DNA from: an uncultured Verrucomicrobiota bacterium
Lineage (GTDB): Bacteria; Verrucomicrobiota; Kiritimatiellia; RFP12; UBA3636
Length of the DNA: 6,793 nucleotides
NCBI GenBank assembly: GCA_946534745.1
Contig: CAMNDA010000268.1
Span: 1-6,793 of the forward strand
Reading direction: 5' to 3'
Within the stretch, counting starts at the first letter, position 1. Every line of letters starts with the position of its first letter. Both the position numbers and the translations under genes were made by a program. This document shows, piece by piece, positions 1-4,183 of this stretch. Below the pieces are notes generated by a model, which worked only from the letters and a program-made list of their open reading frames with translations, was not told the DNA's origin and did no database searches.

Positions 1-769
1 CCCGCCGGAGGCGCGCTGCCCCCACTGCGGACGCGTCCTCGAGGCGCGCGGCGTAATCGTCGGGGGCAGGGTCGCATGGGTGTCGAGGGAGCGCTGCGCG
101 TGCCGGGGCGCCAAGGCGGCGGAGGAGGAGGCGCGGCGCGAGGAGTCCGAGAGGACGGCACGCGAGCGGGAGGCCAGGATCGCGAGGTGCGGCATCGGCC
201 GGCGCTTCCGCTCCGCCCTGCCGACCGACGTCGCATGCGCCTCGTTCGCGGCGTCGTACCGTCATGGCGGAGGCGAGGGGCTCTACATACACGGCAAGAC
301 CGGCGTGGGCAAGACGTCGAACGCGGCGGGCGTCGCGATCGCCCTGCTCGACCGCGGCGAGACCGTCGCCTTCGCCACCTCGGTCGACCTCCTCGGCAGC
401 ATCCAGGACACCTTCGACGGCGGGACCGCCGCGAGGACCTCGGAGGTCAGGGGCCGCTACCTCAACTCCGACGTGCTCGTTCTCGACGACCTCGGGAAGG
501 AGAAGCAGACGGCATGGACCGTGACCACGCTCTACGCGCTCGTCAACGCGCGCTACGAGGAGATGCGCTCCACGCTCATCACCTCCCAGTACACGATGGA
601 CGAGCTCGAGGCGAGGCTCGCGAGGCGGGGCGAGGCGGAGACCGCGAGGGCCATCGTCTCGAGGATCCGCCAGACGTGCGAGGACGTGTGGCTCACGGGG
701 CCCGACATGCGTCGCACGCATGCGGCGTCGACCCCAGGAATGCGGAGAGTTTATGACGGGATACCCTAG
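1..769 (+). CDS. Zinc-finger DnaC/IstB-like AAA+ ATPase (helicase loader type), 5' end missing
   Basis: The frame is open from base 2 to the TAG at 767-769, giving 255 visible residues; the true start lies left of the window. GTG 80 is probably internal, because the codons before it encode a conserved-looking zinc motif: CPHC (17-28) paired with CAC (95-103). The ATPase core follows: Walker A GKTGVGKT (293-316), Walker B VLVLDD (473-490), a sensor-1-like TLITSQY (572-592) and a sensor-2-like SRIRQTC near the C terminus. This matches phage and mobile-element DnaC-like proteins, which load the replicative helicase onto DNA; IstB-type transposition helpers share the fold. No IstA-like transposase is visible, and conjugation genes follow, so a role in replication of the element is inferred. 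Between the zinc motif and the ATPase lies a highly charged Glu/Arg helix (about residues 38-60). Family confident; exact role less so. Confidence 0.88.
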   Translation, partial: PPEARCPHCGRVLEARGVIVGGRVAWVSRERCACRGAKAAEEEARREESERTAREREARIARCGIGRRFRSALPTDVACASFAASYRHGGGEGLYIHGKTGVGKTSNAAGVAIALLDRGETVAFATSVDLLGSIQDTFDGGTAARTSEVRGRYLNSDVLVLDDLGKEKQTAWTVTTLYALVNARYEEMRSTLITSQYTMDELEARLARRGEAETARAIVSRIRQTCEDVWLTGPDMRRTHAASTPGMRRVYDGIP

Positions 770-810
770 GGAAGCCCGGGGAAGCCAGGCGCCCCGGCGC
801 CCCGAAGCGC

Positions 811-879
811 GTCGCCCCGCCCCCTGTAGAAGGGTGTGGGGCGGCGTCGCCGCGACGCCACACAGGACATGGCGGGGAC
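811..879 (+). repeat. Nested three-tier imperfect inverted repeat
   Basis: Three stems nest around one centre. The inner stem is GGCGTCG 843-849 with CGACGCC 853-859 around the loop CCG. The middle stem is CCTGT 823-827 with ACAGG 862-866. The outer stem is CCCCGCC 815-821 with GGCGGGG 871-877. The right arm is nearly continuous, while the left arm carries a 15-base internal loop at 828-842; an alternative pairing GTGT 834-837 with ACAC 860-863 would compete with the middle stem. No U-tract follows, so it does not look like a terminator. It could be a leader RNA structure or a protein-binding or processing site on DNA. Confidence 0.4.
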
Positions 880-880
880 T

Positions 881-896
881 CGGCCGGGCGCGGCCG
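881..896 (+). repeat. Short GC hairpin CGGCCG-loop-CGGCCG
   Basis: CGGCCG at 881-886 is repeated at 891-896 around GGCG. Each arm is self-complementary, so the two copies can also pair as a 6-bp stem with a 4-base loop. It lies between the nested repeat and the start-site hairpin. Such a short perfect repeat can arise by chance at this GC level. Confidence 0.3.
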
Positions 897-905
897 TCCC
901 GGCGG

Positions 906-935
906 CCCGCCCCTCACGCGAAGAACGGGGGCGGG
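906..935 (+). promoter_or_regulatory. Perfect 8-bp hairpin covering the ribosome-binding region of the next gene
   Basis: CCCGCCCC at 906-913 is perfectly complementary to GGGGCGGG at 928-935, with a 14-base loop (914-927). The right arm ends one base before the ATG at 937 and contains the only purine-rich Shine-Dalgarno-like sequence (GGGGG, 927-931). If it forms in the mRNA it would hide the ribosome-binding site and lower or regulate initiation of the gene at 937. Regulation is inferred; the repeat itself is seen directly. Confidence 0.4.
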
Positions 936-936
936 C

Positions 937-1638
937 ATGGCGGACGACTACGGCGACGACTCGGGACAGAGGCTCTACGACATGATCGTCCGCGCCGGCA
1001 CGGTCGCCGCGGAGCGCTCCGGGCTCTCCGCGCGCGACGGAGCCATGGGCGAGACCGCCGCCAGGATCGAGGAGGCGCTCTCCGCGCTCAGGCGGCAGCT
1101 CGGGGACCAGGCTTCGCCGGGCGCGGCGAGGGAGGAGCAGCGCGTGGGCGCGGCTCCCGAGTACGCCCGCCTCGACGTGCGCGAGCTCAAGGCCATCGAC
1201 GGCTTCGAGGAGCTCAAGGGGATCATCCACTCCGACCTCGAGGCGCACGGCGTCGGCAACGGCTTCGTGGAGGGGCAGGGCGGCAGGACCGAGCTCGTCT
1301 TCAGGCTGGACGACGCGCCGAAGGTCGCGGAGTGCCTGGACCACCTCATCGAGGAGACCCGCAGGGCCGCCGAGCGCGCGGAGCGCGACGCACGCGCCCG
1401 CGACGACAAGAACCGCGACGACAGGGGCCGCACCAACGAGGTCCGCGGCGACGACCGTACCAGCGAGAATTGCAGCGACGGGAGGGCCGTTGCCCAAAAG
1501 GACCGGGACGCCGAGCCGCTTGAGGACCGCGGAAAACGCGCACGCGAGGCGTCGGAGGCCATGCGCGACGGGTCCGGCGCGCGCGACCGCGAGCGCGGGC
1601 GCGACCTCGCCCCCAGGCGCGAGGAGCGGTCAAAGTGA
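937..1638 (+). CDS. Putative PcfB-like (DUF3801-like) conjugation accessory protein
   Basis: A 233-residue soluble, charged protein with no membrane segment or signal peptide. Its middle (about residues 81-150, from DVRELKAIDGFEELKGIIHS through LVFRLDDAPKVAECLDHLIEE) has the pattern helix, short strand pair, LVF-type strand, helix that I associate with the PcfB/DUF3801 family. In those systems the gene sits directly before the VirD4 coupling protein, exactly as here, and PcfB helps bring the relaxase-DNA complex to the coupling ATPase. The last 90 or so residues form a low-complexity tail rich in Arg, Asp and Glu, probably disordered and longer than I expect for the family. The stop TGA overlaps the next start as GTGA (1635-1638). 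Start ATG 937 follows a G-rich but structured leader; ATG 982 is an internal alternative. The family call rests on gene order and a weak pattern, so moderate confidence; the gene itself is well supported. Confidence 0.6.
   Translation: MADDYGDDSGQRLYDMIVRAGTVAAERSGLSARDGAMGETAARIEEALSALRRQLGDQASPGAAREEQRVGAAPEYARLDVRELKAIDGFEELKGIIHSDLEAHGVGNGFVEGQGGRTELVFRLDDAPKVAECLDHLIEETRRAAERAERDARARDDKNRDDRGRTNEVRGDDRTSENCSDGRAVAQKDRDAEPLEDRGKRAREASEAMRDGSGARDRERGRDLAPRREERSK
1622..1626 (+). promoter_or_regulatory. Ribosome binding site of the VirD4-like gene
   Basis: AGGAG at 1622-1626 lies 8 bases before the GTG start at 1635, inside the last codons of the upstream gene. It supports the GTG start and the four-base overlap. 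Confidence 0.6.
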
Positions 1639-3449
1639 GCGCCGGCAGGCCAAAGGGGATATTGGCCGCGGCCATCGGATCCGCGGCCGCGTTCGACGCC
1701 GCCGACCTCCTCGCGGACCTCGCCACCGCGTCCGGCGCGGACCCGGTCGGCGCCGTCGAGTCGGCGTTCGCCGGCCTTCCCGCACACGCGCTCGCCCGGC
1801 ACCTGCTTCCCACCGCGGGACCCGCGCAGCTCGCCTGCGGCACGGTGGCGGCGTGCGCCGTGTGGCTCGCGTGGGCGCGCGCCCTCGCGCACTCCGGCAA
1901 CTGGAGGCGCGGCGAGGAGGGCGGCAGCGCCCGCTGGGCCGACGCCCGCGAGATGCGGCCCTTCGCGGACCGCGCGCACCCCGACCACAACATCCTGCTC
2001 ACGGAGGGCGTGTCCCTCGCGATGTCCAGGGACGACCACGACGCGCGCTACGAGCGAAACCGCAACGTGCTCGTGGTGGGCGGCTCGGGCTCGGGCAAGA
2101 CGCGCGGATACGTGCTCCCCAACATCATGCAGATGAACGCGTCCTACCTGGTCACCGACCCCAAGGGCACGCTCGAGCCAACCTGCGGGGCGATGCTGCG
2201 CGCCTACGGCTACCGCGTGGCGTGGCTCAACACCGTGGACTTCTCGCGCTCGAGCCACTACAACCCGCTCGCCTACGTGCGCACCCAGCAGGACGTGCTC
2301 GAGTTCGTCGACTGCCTCATAGAGAACACGAATGGCGAGAGGACGAGCTCGGCGGACCCCTTCTGGGAGAACGCGGAGCGGCTCCTCTACACCGCGCTCG
2401 TGGGGTACCTCGTGGAGCACTGCCCCGAGGCCGACCGCAACCTCCCGGGGCTCATGACGCTGCTGTCGCTCGCGGAGGCGAGGGACGAGGACGAGTCGTT
2501 CATGAGCCCGCTCGACGTGCTCTTCGAGGAGCTGCGCACCGGCTGCGCTTGCGTCCCCGTGCGCGAGGCCGCGGCGGGCGACGGCCGGTCGGTCACGCGC
2601 GGGCGCGGCCCGGGCGTGCGCTGGGTGCCCGTGACCGAGCCCGCATCGGGCGACTTCTCGCTCTCGCGCTACCACGCGTTCAAGACGGCCGCGGGGAAGA
2701 CCCTCAAGTCGATCATCATCAGCTGCAACGCGCGACTCGGCAAGCTCGACTCCGCCGAGCTCCGCGAGGTCCTCTCGGACGACGACCTCGGGCTCGAGGG
2801 GATGGGCGACCCGGGCGCACGCGTGGCGATCTTCGCGACGCCGTCGGAGACCAAGAGCACGTACAACTTCCTCTACGCGATCCTCGCGTGGCAGTGCGTG
2901 GGCAGGCTCTGCGACCGGGCGCTCGTGCGCTACGGGGGCTCGCTCCCGACGCCCGTGCACCTCGTGCTCGACGAGTTCTGCACCATCGGCAAGCTCCCCG
3001 ACATCCAGACCACCATAGCCACCGTCCGGTCCAGGAACATCGGGATGACGCTCGTCGTGCAGTCGCTCTCCCAGCTCACGGCGCGCTACGGCGAGGACGC
3101 CGAGACCATCGCGGACTGCTGCGACACGACACTCTTCCTCGGCGGCAAGTCCACCAAGACCAACAAGGCGATATCCGAGCAGGTGGGGCAGCAGACCGTC
3201 TCCACCCTCTCCAGCACAGAGAGCCGCGGGCCCTCGAGCGGCTCCTCCAGGAGCTACCAGCACGAGGCCCGCGACCTCATACAGGCGTCCGAGGTCGGCA
3301 GGATGGACCGCCGCATGGCGATCCTCCTCGTCTCGGGCTGCGACCCCGTGATGGACCGCAAGCTGAGCCCGGAGTCCCACCCCAGGGCGGGCGAGCTCTC
3401 GCGCGGCACCCTCGCGGGCGGCGGGGAGGGGGCGGGACGGATGAAGTGA
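1635..3449 (+). CDS. virD4: VirD4/TraG-like type IV coupling protein, CD1115 type
   Basis: This 604-residue ATPase is the coupling protein that links the relaxosome to the transfer channel at the inner membrane. Two N-terminal hydrophobic stretches (about residues 8-29, the first interrupted by Asp, and 64-84) precede a SARW motif (98-101), as in CD1115-type proteins. Walker A is GGSGSGKT at residues 149-156 (2079-2102), followed by GYVLPNI. DPKG is at 175-178, Walker B LVLDEF ends with D446 and E447 (2970-2975), then come the conserved VRSR and VVQSLSQL (Q476), and CDTTLFLGG with its T/K-rich follow-up. The all-alpha domain contains FWENAERLLYTALVGYL. A segment of about 39 residues (301-339) between FEEL and DFSLSRY is longer than in the Firmicutes homologues I recall. 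The GTG start overlaps the upstream stop; length is normal for the family. A high-confidence call. Confidence 0.95.
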   Translation: MSAGRPKGILAAAIGSAAAFDAADLLADLATASGADPVGAVESAFAGLPAHALARHLLPTAGPAQLACGTVAACAVWLAWARALAHSGNWRRGEEGGSARWADAREMRPFADRAHPDHNILLTEGVSLAMSRDDHDARYERNRNVLVVGGSGSGKTRGYVLPNIMQMNASYLVTDPKGTLEPTCGAMLRAYGYRVAWLNTVDFSRSSHYNPLAYVRTQQDVLEFVDCLIENTNGERTSSADPFWENAERLLYTALVGYLVEHCPEADRNLPGLMTLLSLAEARDEDESFMSPLDVLFEELRTGCACVPVREAAAGDGRSVTRGRGPGVRWVPVTEPASGDFSLSRYHAFKTAAGKTLKSIIISCNARLGKLDSAELREVLSDDDLGLEGMGDPGARVAIFATPSETKSTYNFLYAILAWQCVGRLCDRALVRYGGSLPTPVHLVLDEFCTIGKLPDIQTTIATVRSRNIGMTLVVQSLSQLTARYGEDAETIADCCDTTLFLGGKSTKTNKAISEQVGQQTVSTLSSTESRGPSSGSSRSYQHEARDLIQASEVGRMDRRMAILLVSGCDPVMDRKLSPESHPRAGELSRGTLAGGGEGAGRMK

Positions 3450-3450
3450 G

Positions 3451-3491
3451 CCGCGGCCGCGCGGGGACCCGGCGGCCGACCCGCGCCGCGG
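3451..3491 (+). repeat. Intercistronic GC-rich inverted repeat
   Basis: In the 89-base gap after the coupling protein gene, CCGCGG 3451-3456 pairs with CCGCGG 3486-3491 and CGCGGG 3460-3465 with CCCGCG 3480-3485. A 3-base bulge (3457-3459) and a 14-base loop remain. It begins directly after the stop codon. No T-tract follows, so a Rho-independent terminator is unlikely; it could act as an mRNA stabiliser or partial attenuator, or be chance in GC-rich DNA. Confidence 0.35.
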
Positions 3492-3526
3492 CCGGGAAAG
3501 GCCGCCGCAATGCAGGGACACGAAAC

Positions 3527-3534
3527 GGGAGGGG
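3527..3534 (+). promoter_or_regulatory. Strong ribosome binding site of the small membrane protein gene
   Basis: GGGAGGGG, with GGAGG at 3528-3532, stands 6 bases before ATG 3539. It fixes the start within a frame that is open far upstream, where the preceding codons are a shadow of the coupling protein gene. Confidence 0.65.
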
Positions 3535-3538
3535 TGCG

Positions 3539-3757
3539 ATGCTCTCCAACATCATCAGGCTCGTCTCGGGGTGCGTCACGTTCCTCGGGAGCTTCCTCAT
3601 CGTCTGGGGCGCGGTCGCCCTGGGCATCGCGATCAGGGGGCCCGAGGCGGGCGGCTCGCAGATAGCGAGCGCCATCTCGACCATCGCGGGCGGCGCCATC
3701 GTCGTGGCCGCGGCGGTCTACTTCGGGATGATCGACACGTCCTGGCTCCCGGCGTAG
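3539..3757 (+). CDS. Small two-helix membrane protein, Maff2/VirB2-like
   Basis: A 72-residue hydrophobic protein with two predicted membrane helices, about residues 13-33 (around FLGSFLIVWGAVALGIAI) and 44-63 (around ISTIAGGAIVVAAAVYFG). They are joined by a short polar Gly-rich loop, RGPEAGGSQ. Size, helix layout, the GxxxVWG-like first helix and the AGG motif in the second resemble the Maff2 family, which occupies this place after the VirD4 gene in CTn4/Tn1549-type elements. A pilin-like or channel-lining (VirB2-like) role has been a reasonable guess for such proteins but is not shown by the sequence. The start is ATG 3539, supported by a strong ribosome-binding site. The stop TAG is 9 bases before the PrgI start, so the two are probably co-translated. 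Confidence 0.8.
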   Translation: MLSNIIRLVSGCVTFLGSFLIVWGAVALGIAIRGPEAGGSQIASAISTIAGGAIVVAAAVYFGMIDTSWLPA

Positions 3758-3766
3758 GGGCCGGCC

Positions 3767-4183
3767 ATGCCGCTGTCGGTCGCCGTCCACAAGGACATAG
3801 GCGAGTACCAGGAGAAGGTCGTCGGCAAGCTCAGCCTGCGCACGCTGCTGTGCGTCGCGGGCGGGCTCGCCACGTCGGTCGCCGCCGCGGCGGCCTGCCA
3901 GCTCCTGCTGGGCATCGAGGCCGCGGACGCGAGCCTGCCCGTCATGTGCGCTTCGCTTCCGTTCTGGCTCGCCGGGTTCTGGCGGCCGCACGGCATGCGC
4001 GCGGAGCGGTTCCTGCCGCTCCTGTGGGAGCACGCGACGGGCGACGGGACGCTCCTCTACAGGGGCCCCGAGGCGCACCGGCTCCCCGACGCGCCGATCG
4101 CAAGGAAGACGACGCGGCGCCACAGGCGCCGCACAAGGAGGAGGGGGGCCGAGCTCCGTGAGCCGAGCAGGGAAGGACGATAG
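3767..4183 (+). CDS. PrgI-family conjugation membrane protein
   Basis: A 138-residue inner-membrane protein. The N-terminal signature VHKDIGEYQEKVVGKLSLR (residues 7-25) followed by two membrane helices (about 26-49 and 56-72) and the short cytoplasmic motif HGMRAERFLPLLW is the PrgI family pattern. PrgI proteins are VirB3-like partners that sit directly before the VirB4 ATPase in Gram-positive conjugation systems, as here. The C-terminal tail (about 113-138) is strongly basic, with runs of Arg and Lys. The final 26 bases overlap the start of the VirB4 gene. The same stretch read in another frame (4096-4161) gives an acidic/neutral tail ending TGA exactly at the VirB4 GTG, so the tail deserves caution. 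The ribosome-binding site is poor (GGGG 3757-3760), consistent with coupling to the gene before it. Confidence 0.87.
   Translation: MPLSVAVHKDIGEYQEKVVGKLSLRTLLCVAGGLATSVAAAAACQLLLGIEAADASLPVMCASLPFWLAGFWRPHGMRAERFLPLLWEHATGDGTLLYRGPEAHRLPDAPIARKTTRRHRRRTRRRGAELREPSREGR
4135..4148 (+). promoter_or_regulatory. Purine-rich ribosome binding region of the VirB4-like gene
   Basis: AAGGAGG at 4135-4141 runs into GAGGGGGG, an excellent anti-16S match, but the last GGAGG (4140-4144) is 13 bases from GTG 4158, longer than ideal. It lies inside the PrgI gene and supports initiation near 4158 rather than at the later in-frame ATG 4251. Confidence 0.45.

Larger units (their letters stand above)
770..936 (+). 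promoter_or_regulatory. Structured GC-rich intergenic region upstream of the conjugation genes
   Basis: This is the longest non-coding stretch in the window, 167 bases, and I see no credible ORF in it. It starts with two short direct repeats: GGGAAGCC at 769-776 and 779-786 (10-base period), and GGCGCCCC in tandem at 788-795 and 796-803. Three consecutive hairpin-capable segments follow, listed separately. I find no convincing -35/-10 pair and no T-tract that would make an intrinsic terminator. As the only sizeable gap before the conjugation genes it is the best place for their promoter, leader RNA or a DNA-processing site, but this is inference from position. High GC content raises the chance of accidental hairpins. 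Confidence 0.45.

Noticed and set aside
76..756. 226-codon frame starting at ATG 76
   Set aside because: Shadow of the DnaC-like gene, with Arg/Gly-rich low complexity; the neighbouring frame carries the Walker motifs.
1..769. IS21 transposition helper (IstB) of an insertion sequence
   Set aside because: The ATPase fold fits, but no IstA-like transposase or terminal inverted repeats are visible, and the zinc motif and conjugation neighbours fit a helicase loader better.
788..803. CRISPR-like or iteron repeats
   Set aside because: Only two copies of an 8-base unit with no spacers; too short for CRISPR and too few for an iteron origin.
843..859. Intrinsic terminator after the DnaC-like gene
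   Set aside because: The stem is good but no run of T follows it, and the sequence downstream stays GC-rich.
975..3521. 848-codon open frame on the minus strand
   Set aside because: It lies antisense to the PcfB-like and VirD4-like genes, whose motifs are unmistakable. Its product is low-complexity Arg/Ala/Val/Glu/His-rich with no domain; long antisense frames are expected at this GC level.
1490..3538. Upstream extension of the small membrane protein frame (755 codons in all)
   Set aside because: Only the last 72 codons from ATG 3539 have a ribosome-binding site and sensible composition; the rest is an Arg/Pro-rich shadow of the coupling protein gene.
3571..4161. 196-codon plus-strand frame overlapping the small membrane protein and PrgI genes
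   Set aside because: Most of it is an Arg/Gly-rich shadow with no domain. Its last part was kept only as a note on the PrgI tail because its stop meets the VirB4 start.
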